Assembly: GCF_001439665.1 (NCBI RefSeq)
Contig: NZ_LMAK01000007.1
Location: forward strand, 62,001-126,000
Direction: 5' to 3'
DNA length: 64,000 nucleotides
From: Formosa algae
Lineage (GTDB): Bacteria; Bacteroidota; Bacteroidia; Flavobacteriales; Flavobacteriaceae
Made by a program: the position numbers and the translations under genes. Positions 44,157 to 53,979 of the stretch are shown here, piece by piece. Below the pieces are notes generated by a model. That model ran no database searches. It was not told the origin of the DNA and saw nothing but the letters and a program-made list of their open reading frames with translations. Within the stretch, counting starts at the first letter, position 1, and each line of letters opens with the position of its first letter.

Positions 44157-45074
44157 CTATTTTTTAAGTTTTAAGAATGGCAATTTACTATAATATTTAG
44201 GTTTTTCGTTTTTATCCCAAATTCCCCAATAAGCACCAACATCGCCTTCTGTACCTACTTTCCAAGATTCATCAAACGAGGAAAAGTAAAACAAATCTAT
44301 ATTGTCTGATTTTGACCACTCTTGGGCATTAATAAAGTATTTAATCGCATGTTCTCGAGACGGTTTTGCACCATGTAATCCTAAGCCTTCACTTGGCCAA
44401 CCCGTTTCTGTAATCACCACTTTCTTGCCGTTAGCAGCTTTAAGTGCACGATTATACATGTCTTTCATATAAATTAAAGCATATTCTTGAGAGCAACCTT
44501 CCCAATACGGATAACAATTGGCTAAAATGATATCGCAAACTTCTGTGATTTTCGGACGATCGGTAAATTCATAATATGCATCAACATAACCTACTGGTAT
44601 TTCAGGAATTAATCGTTTCACGCTTTTAATATATGTGATTAATGCTGTTTCAGATAAATCTCCGCGATACATCACTTCATTTCCTACGGCAGCAATATCT
44701 ACGCATCCTTTTTCGGCAAGTCTAACAAGTCCTTCAATTTCTTTTTCATTTATAGAGCGATCTTCACCTAGCCATGCTCCTACAAGTGTTTTCATACCTA
44801 GTTCTTTAGCCATTTCAGGAATTAATTCATTACCATCTGTGCAAGAAAATGTACGCACCCATTTTGTATAAGGTTTTAAAATTTTTAACCGTCTTCTTAT
44901 TTGTGCAGCACTAAGTTTATCCCCTGCTTTTTGTCCCTCTTCATAAGCACTAAAACAAATACCATGTATACCACTTTTTAAAACCCGACGAAACGTATTT
45001 TCTAGTCCTAATATGGTTTTGTCCTCTTGAATTCCGCCAGTTAGCGATAAAATATTTTCCTTTCTAAAAGACAT
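44157..45074 (-). CDS. GH17 family beta-1,3-glucanase without signal peptide
   Basis: The 305-residue protein has no signal peptide (starts MSFRKENILSLTGG), unlike the lipoprotein GH17 at 49079. The GH17 acid/base glutamate is in AVGNEVM (E133) and the nucleophile in ITETGWPSEG (E223). GH17 enzymes cut or transfer beta-1,3-glucan chains. The cytoplasmic location suggests action on oligosaccharides already imported by the adjacent MFS permease, perhaps shortening or transglycosylating them for the phosphorylase. It starts 5 bp after the MFS stop and is the last gene of the glucan locus. Confidence 0.87.
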   Translation of the reverse strand: MSFRKENILSLTGGIQEDKTILGLENTFRRVLKSGIHGICFSAYEEGQKAGDKLSAAQIRRRLKILKPYTKWVRTFSCTDGNELIPEMAKELGMKTLVGAWLGEDRSINEKEIEGLVRLAEKGCVDIAAVGNEVMYRGDLSETALITYIKSVKRLIPEIPVGYVDAYYEFTDRPKITEVCDIILANCYPYWEGCSQEYALIYMKDMYNRALKAANGKKVVITETGWPSEGLGLHGAKPSREHAIKYFINAQEWSKSDNIDLFYFSSFDESWKVGTEGDVGAYWGIWDKNEKPKYYSKLPFLKLKK

Positions 45075-45079
45075 AACAA

Positions 45080-46501
45080 TTAACTTTTAATATTAGTATT
45101 TGAATTACGTTGTTCTAATTTAGCTCGGATTTCATTCGCTTTTTCTTCTGTAAGATCGTAGCTTCTCATTACCAATATGGCTATAAATGTTCCTAAAATA
45201 GGTAAGCCCGAAAAGAATAAACGCAAACCAAAAATTGCACCATCTGTTTGTGTTGCCGCATCTGCATCAAACCCAATCATGGATAGTATGAGTCCGCTTA
45301 ATAATCCCGCAATAGCAAATCCGAATTTTACCATCCACCAATAAATGGCACCAAACACACCTTCTCTTCGTAGTCCTGTGTTTAATTCATCTAAATCAAT
45401 AACATCTGCAGTCATAGACATCATAAGTGTAAATAAACTCCCTATTCCAAAAGAAAAGAATGGCAAGGCAATAATAAACATATACGGTTTTCCTGGTATA
45501 AAAAGAAACCATAATAAGATGTATCCTAAGATTGAAATACTCTGAGATGCTAAAAACGCATTTTTCTTACCCAATACTTTAGATAATTTAGCGACAATAG
45601 GAATTACCAAAAAGGTGGTTGCCACCGCTCCTAAACTCCCAAAAAGCGTAGGCCATATTCCTGCTGCACCAGCATCTCCGTTAAATAAATAATACACCAC
45701 AATAAAAAACGTAAAGGCCGCTACGGTATTAAAAGCATTAAATACTAAAAACGTCGCTATACATAATTTTCTGAATGGTTTACTTTTAAAGGCCTCTTTA
45801 AATCCATCGATAATACCATTAAAACTATTCCCTATATTTTTCATATTTAAGGGCGCATAATTTTCATTAAGTGTCGATTTACTTTTAATAAAAATGGCTG
45901 GAACCATAGCAAAAATCATACAAATTACGCCTACCCAGACTGCAATGGTTCTGGTCGCAACATCGGCAGATTCAAACCAACCTTGATCGTACATAATGAC
46001 CCAAAACCATGGTGCAATAACCCATGCCCATTGTCCGATCCATTGTGCTACAGCCATAATATTGGTACGTTCATGAAAATCGTCGCTCATTTCATAGCCC
46101 ATAGCTACATAAGGCACGCTAAATATGGTTAAGCCTAAATAAAAAATAAAAGACCAAATCATAAAATAGATAAAGTTATAATCAATACCATCTTCTCGAT
46201 GTAATTGCCATAGAACGGAGAATGAAATCCCCATTATTATCGCTCCAATAAAAACATACTGTCTCCGTCTTCCCCATTTAGATTTTGTATTATCGGAAAT
46301 GAATCCCATAATAGGATCTGTAATAGAATCAAAAATTCGAGGAAGAAAAAAGATAACACCCCACATCCAACCGGGGAAACCCAAATCTTGTACTAAGACC
46401 ACCATGAAAATACCCATTGCGGCTGGAAACATTTGATTTGCAAGCATTCCAATTCCGAATGCTACTTTTTGAGCAAAAGGGACTTTTGTTAGATTTGACA
46501 T
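45080..46501 (-). CDS. MFS transporter of the GPH (glycoside-pentoside-hexuronide:cation) family
   Basis: The 473-residue protein has about 12 hydrophobic spans. It shows the GPH hallmarks in the first cytoplasmic loop: PRIFDSITDPIMG and NTKSKWGRRRQYV. It begins with a basic, non-cleaved N-terminus. GPH carriers import sugars or oligosaccharides with a cation across the inner membrane. Its place between GH30 and the cytoplasmic GH17 fits import of gluco-oligosaccharides produced by the outer enzymes. Confidence 0.88.
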   Translation of the reverse strand: MSNLTKVPFAQKVAFGIGMLANQMFPAAMGIFMVVLVQDLGFPGWMWGVIFFLPRIFDSITDPIMGFISDNTKSKWGRRRQYVFIGAIIMGISFSVLWQLHREDGIDYNFIYFMIWSFIFYLGLTIFSVPYVAMGYEMSDDFHERTNIMAVAQWIGQWAWVIAPWFWVIMYDQGWFESADVATRTIAVWVGVICMIFAMVPAIFIKSKSTLNENYAPLNMKNIGNSFNGIIDGFKEAFKSKPFRKLCIATFLVFNAFNTVAAFTFFIVVYYLFNGDAGAAGIWPTLFGSLGAVATTFLVIPIVAKLSKVLGKKNAFLASQSISILGYILLWFLFIPGKPYMFIIALPFFSFGIGSLFTLMMSMTADVIDLDELNTGLRREGVFGAIYWWMVKFGFAIAGLLSGLILSMIGFDADAATQTDGAIFGLRLFFSGLPILGTFIAILVMRSYDLTEEKANEIRAKLEQRNSNTNIKS

Positions 46502-46552
46502 CGTAGAAGTTTGTTTTTAGTTAATTTTAAAAAATACAGAACTGTAAATGGT

Positions 46553-48061
46553 TTATTCTGTAATCATTACGGTTTGAATGGCTTGTGCGTCTATTGAAAA
46601 TGTTACGGTCTTTTCGTGTAATGTTATGCTGATACTTTTTGGTGTTTCAGTTTCATTAAACAGCACTACAGCTATAGATCCATCAGGATTTTTAACGGAT
46701 GACACCATAAGTGATTCATCAGAATTATCTACTCCAATCACCTCTGCTCCTGGACGCATATATTTACTAAAATGTGCCATGGTATAATAAAGTGGTGTAA
46801 AGTAAACCTCATCTGCATCGGGATCTACAATTACCGGAGCCACACACCAGTTTTCGAACCAGTTTGGTCCACCTTGGCGGTCTAATACCATATTCCAATC
46901 TACCCAACCGTCTACCCAATTGTTTAGGCAACCAATTATATCTCTAGCATATCTATTTACAGGTGCATATTTTGGGTGTAAATGTTTATCTTCTGGTGGT
47001 GCCCAATCATAACCCCAATCTGTAGCTTCTTTTTTCCAATACCAAGCATCGTCTTGCCATACAGGAACTTGAGAATCGATACATCCTTCTGTTTCAATTA
47101 AAAGTTTATTTGGTGCTTTATTATGTGCATATTGTAACGCTTCTGGGAAAAAATCATACGTACTTTCGTACCAATGAATTGCTGTCCCATCAAAGTATTT
47201 AGACGATGATTCGCTTCTATACATTTCGTCTACCCATTCATCTAAACCTGCTCTATTCTGGTCGTAACCTAAAATAATTTTATCGCCATAACCGTCTTTC
47301 TCTAATTTCGGACCTAAGTGAAATTCTACAAAATCGGTCATTTCTTTAGGAGAATAATGCATACTTTCCCAGTTGTTACCATTTCCATGAGGTTCGTTTT
47401 CTACTGTGAATCCCCAAATATCAATCCCTTCTGCTTTATAAGCATCTAAGTATTTTGAAAAGAATAAAGACCAGGTATCATAATATTCTGGCAGTAATTT
47501 ACCACCCACCCATTTCTTATTATCTTTCATCCACGGTGCGGCTGTCCAAGGCGAAGCGAATATTTTAAACCCATCTTCAGACACCTCTATCGCATCTTTT
47601 ATCATCGGAATTAAATCATCCATATCTTCTTCAATGGTGAAATGCTCTAAGTTTGTATCCCCTTCTACTGGAGAATAAGAGTAGTTAGTCAGTGAAAAAT
47701 CGCACGAATTCATATGTGTTCGCGTTAATGAATAATTTGCACCGTCTTTAGCGAAATAAGCTTGTAAAATGGTATCGCGATTGGCCGGACTTAATTTGTT
47801 TAATAAATAGGCCGAAGACTCAGTAAAAGCTCCTCCAAATCCTGTTATGGTTTGGAATTTTTCGTCTGGTGATAGTTTAATACGAACCGTATCTTTATTC
47901 GACTTAAAGTCCTCTAATTTAGTCAGACTATTGCCTTTGGCAGAGGTTTCATAAACTTCAAATGTCATGTCGTTTTTGACTGTTTGTTCTTTCTGTTCGG
48001 TTTTACAACTGGATAATGCAATCATCATTAAACAGATGGTTACTACATTTAGTTTGTTCAT
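46553..48061 (-). CDS. GH30 family glycoside hydrolase, lipoprotein (probable beta-1,6-glucanase type)
   Basis: The 502-residue protein has a lipoprotein signal (Cys19 in ALSSCK). The GH30 TIM barrel starts near residue 60. GFGGAFTESSAYLL (74-87) is the family opener, the acid/base glutamate lies in TVENEPHG (E223), and the nucleophile is in LIETEGC (E325). A C-terminal beta domain completes it. GH30 enzymes with this pattern often remove beta-1,6-glucosyl branches, which would debranch laminarin. It lies 51 bp before the MFS gene and 7 bp after the GH-A gene in the operon. Confidence 0.88.
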   Translation of the reverse strand: MNKLNVVTICLMMIALSSCKTEQKEQTVKNDMTFEVYETSAKGNSLTKLEDFKSNKDTVRIKLSPDEKFQTITGFGGAFTESSAYLLNKLSPANRDTILQAYFAKDGANYSLTRTHMNSCDFSLTNYSYSPVEGDTNLEHFTIEEDMDDLIPMIKDAIEVSEDGFKIFASPWTAAPWMKDNKKWVGGKLLPEYYDTWSLFFSKYLDAYKAEGIDIWGFTVENEPHGNGNNWESMHYSPKEMTDFVEFHLGPKLEKDGYGDKIILGYDQNRAGLDEWVDEMYRSESSSKYFDGTAIHWYESTYDFFPEALQYAHNKAPNKLLIETEGCIDSQVPVWQDDAWYWKKEATDWGYDWAPPEDKHLHPKYAPVNRYARDIIGCLNNWVDGWVDWNMVLDRQGGPNWFENWCVAPVIVDPDADEVYFTPLYYTMAHFSKYMRPGAEVIGVDNSDESLMVSSVKNPDGSIAVVLFNETETPKSISITLHEKTVTFSIDAQAIQTVMITE

Positions 48062-48068
48062 ATCTTAA

Positions 48069-49073
48069 TTATTTTATCTGATTGTATTTGGCTTTAATAA
48101 CCGCGAATGTTTCTTTCTTGTTTCTATTGATATCTACTATGCCCCAATATTCTTCATTCGGAGATCCATCGTAAGGCACACCGCTGCTTTTTGGTGCCCA
48201 GCCTCCAATATCTTGTTGTCCTGGGTTACCTGCTTTCCACCAACCATCGGTAAATGAAAACATGGTCACACCTGCACATAACTCTTGATTTTCGATTATT
48301 TTATCTAAAATTCGAGCATTGGCTTGGGCTTGTGCATCCTGATTTTCACCTTGTTTAAAGCCGTCACTTTCAATAGTCATATAACTGTCGCCTCCAGCTT
48401 CAGAGATATACATGGGTTTATCACTTTTCGCCGCCCATTGTTGAAAAATCTCTTCTGGGTTATCCCAACGGTAAACATTCATTCCCCAAACATCTATATT
48501 CGGAGATAGAGAAAGTGCTACATCATCTGGTAATTCTCCATGTGCAGTTGACACCGGATGATTGGTATCGTTGTCATGAATTAAAGCCGCAGCCGCATTC
48601 ATGTCTTTATACCAATTATTCACATCGCCATCAAACCATTCTGGATGATAGTTGTACTCGTTACCCAATTCCCACATGAGAATAGCTGGATGATTTTTAT
48701 AAGTATTTACATAGTCTATAAAGCTTCCTGAATACACATCGAAAAACCCTTTTTGATCGTAACCAAACCCGATAATGACTTTAATACCTGCTTCAGCGAT
48801 TTCATCTAAAACCGCTTTATCATCTATTGGCGCATAAGTTCTAATGGTATTTATCCCCGCCTCTTGCATTAAAGCCAAATCTTGACTTAAGGTTTTAAAA
48901 TCTCTATGTTCCGCCCCTTCTGGTACAGGATGATAGCAAATGCCTTTTATAAAATACGCCTCATCATTCACCAATACATGTCGGCTAGATACAGAAACAT
49001 TTGTAGTTTCTGTTTGCTGTTTACACGAACTAAACGTGCTTAAAATGAAGAGTAAAATACATATATGTTTCAT
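48069..49073 (-). CDS. Clan GH-A glycoside hydrolase lipoprotein, family not assigned
   Basis: The 334-residue protein has a lipoprotein signal (Cys17 in FSSCKQ) and a TIM-barrel sequence. The acid/base glutamate lies in MWELGNEYN (E139) and the nucleophile in YISEAGGDS (E225), as in clan GH-A, and the barrel resembles the catalytic domain of GH2 but lacks the flanking beta-sandwich domains. FSFTDGWWKAGNPG and EEYWGIVD resemble the end of GH2 or GH17-like barrels. Membership of the operon points to beta-glucan. It could be a beta-1,3- or beta-1,6-glucosidase. The family should be settled by a CAZy search. Confidence 0.75.
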   Translation of the reverse strand: MKHICILLFILSTFSSCKQQTETTNVSVSSRHVLVNDEAYFIKGICYHPVPEGAEHRDFKTLSQDLALMQEAGINTIRTYAPIDDKAVLDEIAEAGIKVIIGFGYDQKGFFDVYSGSFIDYVNTYKNHPAILMWELGNEYNYHPEWFDGDVNNWYKDMNAAAALIHDNDTNHPVSTAHGELPDDVALSLSPNIDVWGMNVYRWDNPEEIFQQWAAKSDKPMYISEAGGDSYMTIESDGFKQGENQDAQAQANARILDKIIENQELCAGVTMFSFTDGWWKAGNPGQQDIGGWAPKSSGVPYDGSPNEEYWGIVDINRNKKETFAVIKAKYNQIK

Positions 49074-49078
49074 AAGCT

Positions 49079-50329
49079 TTAGTCTTTAATTGGTGGTACT
49101 GGAACGGTTTGCATTAAAGCCTCCTTATCGCCTCCAAATGTTTTTGTAATGGGTTTACCATTTCGGGTTAAACCGTCGAACACACCTTGATCTACTAAAT
49201 TCCACAAGGCATATTTTGCTTCACCTTTTAAGTTTATTAGTCCAAAATAATTTTCAGAACCTAAAGGATTATCGGCGTCTTTCCATTGCTCGTCGAATGC
49301 TTCAAAATAAAAACACGACATGCCTGCTTTATTCGTCCACTCCCGCATATTTTTATAATACAAGGCTTCTTTATACTCGTCTGTTGCCTTAGAACCTGAT
49401 GTGCCATATAATGCATTAGACATGCTCGCCCAACCTGTTTCTCCAATATGAATTGGTTTTTTCACACCTAAACTCGTCATGTAATTATATACACTATCGT
49501 ATTGCGAAATTGCATAGGATTTAGCACGAGCCATAGCCGCATCAATTTTTTCGATATCCGACAACGCTGCTTCTTCGCCCTCAACACCCCAAAATACAGG
49601 ATGGTAATGGGTATCGTGCATCGGGTAGGTATGCATAGAAATATAGTCGACAGCTTTTATTAATTCATTTAAATCTTCTGTATGATATTCTGCTTCACCT
49701 CCACCCCAAGACGCAAAATTATCTGAGCTTGTGATCCATAAATCTGGGGGCAAGTCTCCAGACTGTTTTAAGTCTTGTAAATGATTTACCCATTTTAAAA
49801 TCACAGCAGGTTGTACATAATAACTCGTTGCCCATTTTACCATAGCTTCATTTCCCACCGCTATAATTTTTACGATGTCGGGATATGTTTGTGTTAAACG
49901 GATAGCCGTTTCAATCTCTACAGCATTGCGTTCGCTTTCTGCATTATGATCAGGTTGTTTATTAAAATCGAATGCATCTTTACAATCTATCCATGCACCC
50001 AGCATTACGTACATTTCAAAACTTTCATCTTCAGTTTTTAATTCTCTAATCGCTTTTAAAAGATTAGAAGCTTGAGCTAAATGCACATTATACGTTCTTA
50101 GTATTTTTATCCCCATTGCAGAAAGTATTTTCATATCTTCCTTTAATTCAAGAATAGTAGGTTGTACATCTCTCGTGTTTTCACGATAGCCACCATAAGA
50201 AATCGCTAAATACTTTGGATTTCCTAAAATATCTGCTGCCGATTTTTCTTGTACAGCCTGAGGTTTGTCGTTACATCCTAACATCATGAATGCGATAAAA
50301 AGTGTTATATAGATTTTTAAATGACTCAT
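49079..50329 (-). CDS. GH17 family laminarinase, lipoprotein
   Basis: The 416-residue protein has a lipoprotein signal (Cys19 in MLGCND). The GH17 acid/base is in AVGNEAM (E161) and the nucleophile in HIGETGWAS (E297), with SMHTYP between them. It is longer than the cytoplasmic GH17 because of insertions around 115-135 and 240-285. Surface or periplasmic GH17 enzymes of marine Flavobacteriia cut unbranched beta-1,3-glucan. It lies 10 bp after the phosphorylase gene and 5 bp before the GH-A gene. Confidence 0.88.
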   Translation of the reverse strand: MSHLKIYITLFIAFMMLGCNDKPQAVQEKSAADILGNPKYLAISYGGYRENTRDVQPTILELKEDMKILSAMGIKILRTYNVHLAQASNLLKAIRELKTEDESFEMYVMLGAWIDCKDAFDFNKQPDHNAESERNAVEIETAIRLTQTYPDIVKIIAVGNEAMVKWATSYYVQPAVILKWVNHLQDLKQSGDLPPDLWITSSDNFASWGGGEAEYHTEDLNELIKAVDYISMHTYPMHDTHYHPVFWGVEGEEAALSDIEKIDAAMARAKSYAISQYDSVYNYMTSLGVKKPIHIGETGWASMSNALYGTSGSKATDEYKEALYYKNMREWTNKAGMSCFYFEAFDEQWKDADNPLGSENYFGLINLKGEAKYALWNLVDQGVFDGLTRNGKPITKTFGGDKEALMQTVPVPPIKD

Positions 50330-50339
50330 AATTTAAGTC

Positions 50340-53300
50340 CTATTTATTTACAGAAACTATTAAGGTATTGACATGTCCTTGACGTTCAAAAATAGATTTT
50401 GAAACGGCTTCATCTAAAGTATAACCTTCAAATACAAGCTTTGTATTATCGTTAAATTCAACCTCTATTTGAGCTACTGAAGCACGTTTATAAATCACAG
50501 GAACTTGACAATACGTAAATCCTAGTTCACCGGCTTCAAGAGCAAGGGTTTGAGTTTCTTTCTGGATATTATTTATAGTGAACACTGCTGGTGCGTTTAA
50601 AAACTCTGTGGTTTGTAATAATCGCGGGTTAAATACAATTTTACCTGATTCTACAGACACCCCTAATTCTCCAGCTCTACTTAATACATCTTCCTTAACT
50701 TGTCCAGTCATTCCTGGTTGTTGAGCCCCTTTGGTTGCTGGTGTATGCGAATATGGATCTGTTGGAAATGCACCATATAACTCTGGTGATTTATGTACCC
50801 CAATTCCCGCATTGATTTCATAATAATGCTCTAAAAGACGACCGATAACTTCATCCGACTCTTGGTGTTTAATGGCCAATAAGCAATTCTCCTGAACCGC
50901 TAATAATAATTTAGATACCATATGCCAGTAAATAGACCCTAAACCTTCGTAACCAAAGAAAGTTCCAGAGCGTCCTGTAAAAGATTTATGATCGAAAATT
51001 GATTCAAATAGTTGCAATACTTCCGCCTGATCGGCTTCAACCAACTCGTTATATTTATCGTCTAAGTTTGCTAATGCTACTTTTAAACTATTGGCATTAT
51101 TAAAACTGCCGTTAAAATGATAATTTCCTAAGAAATCTTGTTCAACAACATGTCTGTTACCGTCTTTAACTAAGGTTTTTAATAAGTTAGATTGTTCTAC
51201 CTGATCTGAAGGAATATTGTTTTTTTGATCGAATCTTGGTAACTCTTTATTCGGATATAAAATGTAACTGTATTGATCTTCTCTAAACAATGCACTATGC
51301 TTTAAGCCATCAAGTAAGCTTAAGGCTTGCGTAGCCGAAAGATACTTAGAACTTAACACGGCAACTTGACCTTCTAACATTTCCGACAGGTAAGAAATAG
51401 AGACCTCATCGTCGTTTTTAATGGTCATTAAATTGTAAGCATGATACATATTATCTTCGCGTTTATTCGCATCGATACTATGCTCTAAATATGTGGTTGT
51501 AATGGTAATAAAGTCTAATAATTCCGATTTAGATACTGATGCTTTCTGACTTGAAAAACTAGCGTTATAAATGGTTTCTCTATACGTACTTCCTGCTTTA
51601 CCTAAACCGTCTAAAACTGTTTTTCTTTTTTTATCTGTTACACCATCGGTAAGCATATTTTTGTTTGCCTCTAAAGTGGATACTACAGCTTTAAAGCACG
51701 CTACTAATTCTTCAGAAATTTGAGTCTGTTCTACGTCAGATTGTTCTACTAAGTCTTTAAAAAATCCTAAGAAACGTCTCAAGTAATATAACGTAACCAT
51801 AGATACACCGTTTCCAACTAAAGCATTATTGGCATCGTTCCATTCTGGACGTTGTGTATTTAACCAAATTCCTCCTTCTGGAATAAAGTTAGAGACTTTT
51901 GCTAGTACGGTAGCGAGTAATTTTTCTATTAAATTCACTCGATAAATATTCGCGTTCTGGTCTGTTAATAAAGCGCCATCTGCACCTAATTCGGCACGTT
52001 TTTCATCTATAGTTGCATTTAATTTATAATCGAAATCTATGGTGTCTTTCGGGTTCTCTAAAATATCTGAATACGACTTGATTTTATAAGGCACGTTAGC
52101 ATACACAAACACATCTTGATTGAAGCGTTTTGCTAAAGTTCCTGGGTAATAATCTTCAATAAATTCTAAGAATTTTAGCAAGTAAATAATTTGGTGATCT
52201 CCCCAATATCCGATGTAAGACCATGGATCGTCTTCTTCAATCACTTCCCAATCAAAACCACCTTTAGTCACTCGATACGGATTATACCCTTCGAAAGTTG
52301 TGGCATTTAAGAATTTATGAATCATGCCTTCAATAAACTCTGGGTACGCATGCGCTAAGGCTTCCCAATTCTGGAAGATGTCTCGCCAGTTTCCTTCGTA
52401 ATCTAATATTTTAGAGCCGTCTACTTCACTTTGTGTGTTAATTGAAAATTTATTCCAAGGTCTGCTTGGATCTCCATGTCTTCGACTAAATTTAAGTGGT
52501 AAATATTCTAAGCACAGGCGTTTAAAATCGTAATCAGTACTAGATTCTGCTATATGTTTTATGTCGTCCAGAAGAAATACTTCTGGTAAATCTTTGATAA
52601 TGCTTTCGTTTTGTATGAAAACATTTTTATTTGCTTTAGATAGATAGGTAATAAAATCTGCTTTCTCTATCTGGTAATTATCATCGAAAATTCCACCACG
52701 CATAATATTAAAAAGCGTGTTAGAAAAATGTCTCATATTAATAAGCGGATCCGCAGTGACTTGAAGTCCGTCTGCGGCTCCAGACAATGCAATTAAACGT
52801 TGCGTTCCCGCATCGATATCCTCTTGAATAATACTTGCAATGTTTGGTTCATGTTTTAAAAGTTCAGAAACTTTAACAACATCTGAGATGGTTTGATTTA
52901 CATTGGCTACAAACATCCAGTTTTCTGTTGTATTGGATTCTAAAACTAAATCAGATGAAATGAAGTATGCGCCTTTTTCGGCTTTTACATCTATTTCTTC
53001 TGTAATAGGTTGGTGTGTTCTAAAGGCATTTAATTGCCTTGAAGACAACAAGTGCGTTGCATTGCTAATCCCTGAAGACCATACAATATTCGCTTTTAAA
53101 GCTTCACTTGGTTCTGCTTTATCTACAATGACTGCGCTTAAGGCGAAAATTCCTAAACCTACTTCGGTTTGCAATTCGCTTTTCTTGTAGGCATCAACTA
53201 AGTTACTACTACTGTTTTGTAATGCTGAAGTCACTCCCGATGGCAATAGGTTTTGAAGTCCATCTAAAACGGTGACTTTAATTTTATTTTTTGAATGATT

Positions 53301-53798
53301 TTCTAGTGTCGATTTTTTTACAAATCCGTACACATGACTAGAATTCCACTCGTACTTAAATGTTAATTTTAAATCGTGATTAATTTCTTCAAACACGACT
53401 TTATTTCCGTAGCTGTTTTTATAAACATTTCTAGTGGTTTTGTATAATCCGCTTTGTCTTTCAGAGAACGGTTCCCAAATAATAGATTGTCCTTTAATAT
53501 GGATTTGAAAAATAGTTTTGCTTCCTGTAATGTCTGCAAGTTCTGTAATTTTATCATCTGTATAATACGGAAACAATGATGATTCTGCATTTTTACGTCC
53601 TGCTGTCAATCCGCCATTACTTGAAATAAACATCCAATGGTTGGAATCGCTTACAATACTCATAAAAAATGGACGCATATTATCGCTGTTCGAAATTTTA
53701 TAAAATGTTTCGCCATTAAGAGTTACTAATTTTGTGTCGGAATTAGTAGTGTTAGAACTATTGTTTGTTTTAGATTCTTTATGCATTGTATTTTTCAT
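50340..53798 (-). CDS. Large cytoplasmic GH94/GH149-type beta-glucan phosphorylase
   Basis: The 1152-residue protein has no signal peptide. An N-terminal beta-sandwich opens DNMRPFFMSIVSDSNHWMFI with the NGGLTAGR stretch, as in inverting phosphorylases of the GH94 clan. An alpha/alpha barrel follows, with the catalytic-acid motif RPEWNDANN, where D655 corresponds to the GH94 general acid. IGYWGDHQIIYL (529-540) and a late HKSPELYGAFPTDPYSH segment complete it. The size and glucan context point to GH149, the beta-1,3-oligoglucan phosphorylases of about 1100-1200 residues, rather than cellobiose phosphorylase (about 800). It would turn imported laminari-oligosaccharides and phosphate into glucose 1-phosphate. 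The family label is inferred without a search. Confidence 0.7.
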   Translation of the reverse strand: MKNTMHKESKTNNSSNTTNSDTKLVTLNGETFYKISNSDNMRPFFMSIVSDSNHWMFISSNGGLTAGRKNAESSLFPYYTDDKITELADITGSKTIFQIHIKGQSIIWEPFSERQSGLYKTTRNVYKNSYGNKVVFEEINHDLKLTFKYEWNSSHVYGFVKKSTLENHSKNKIKVTVLDGLQNLLPSGVTSALQNSSSNLVDAYKKSELQTEVGLGIFALSAVIVDKAEPSEALKANIVWSSGISNATHLLSSRQLNAFRTHQPITEEIDVKAEKGAYFISSDLVLESNTTENWMFVANVNQTISDVVKVSELLKHEPNIASIIQEDIDAGTQRLIALSGAADGLQVTADPLINMRHFSNTLFNIMRGGIFDDNYQIEKADFITYLSKANKNVFIQNESIIKDLPEVFLLDDIKHIAESSTDYDFKRLCLEYLPLKFSRRHGDPSRPWNKFSINTQSEVDGSKILDYEGNWRDIFQNWEALAHAYPEFIEGMIHKFLNATTFEGYNPYRVTKGGFDWEVIEEDDPWSYIGYWGDHQIIYLLKFLEFIEDYYPGTLAKRFNQDVFVYANVPYKIKSYSDILENPKDTIDFDYKLNATIDEKRAELGADGALLTDQNANIYRVNLIEKLLATVLAKVSNFIPEGGIWLNTQRPEWNDANNALVGNGVSMVTLYYLRRFLGFFKDLVEQSDVEQTQISEELVACFKAVVSTLEANKNMLTDGVTDKKRKTVLDGLGKAGSTYRETIYNASFSSQKASVSKSELLDFITITTTYLEHSIDANKREDNMYHAYNLMTIKNDDEVSISYLSEMLEGQVAVLSSKYLSATQALSLLDGLKHSALFREDQYSYILYPNKELPRFDQKNNIPSDQVEQSNLLKTLVKDGNRHVVEQDFLGNYHFNGSFNNANSLKVALANLDDKYNELVEADQAEVLQLFESIFDHKSFTGRSGTFFGYEGLGSIYWHMVSKLLLAVQENCLLAIKHQESDEVIGRLLEHYYEINAGIGVHKSPELYGAFPTDPYSHTPATKGAQQPGMTGQVKEDVLSRAGELGVSVESGKIVFNPRLLQTTEFLNAPAVFTINNIQKETQTLALEAGELGFTYCQVPVIYKRASVAQIEVEFNDNTKLVFEGYTLDEAVSKSIFERQGHVNTLIVSVNK

Positions 53799-53926
53799 TA
53801 CTCTTTTTATTTATAGGTGCTACTTAGAAATATTCAAAATTGTATATTGATGATGATGTGACTTATTTATAATCACATATTATCATGTCTTTCGTGAATG
53901 TTTTGGGGTTAAGTTTTAGTTTTTAA

Positions 53927-53957
53927 AGGGGCAGGCTCTGTGCAAAACACTGCCCCT
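53927..53957 (-). terminator. Intra-operon hairpin between the GH16 and phosphorylase genes
   Basis: AGGGGCAG (53927-53934) pairs perfectly with CTGCCCCT (53950-53957) over a 15-nt loop. On the minus strand it lies 22 bp after the GH16 stop and is followed only by a weak T stretch (TTTAAAAA). It may act as a partial terminator or as a 3-prime mRNA stabiliser that sets the expression ratio between the surface genes and the downstream catabolic genes. Confidence 0.6.
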
Positions 53958-53979
53958 AATTAAAAAACTACAAACAATA

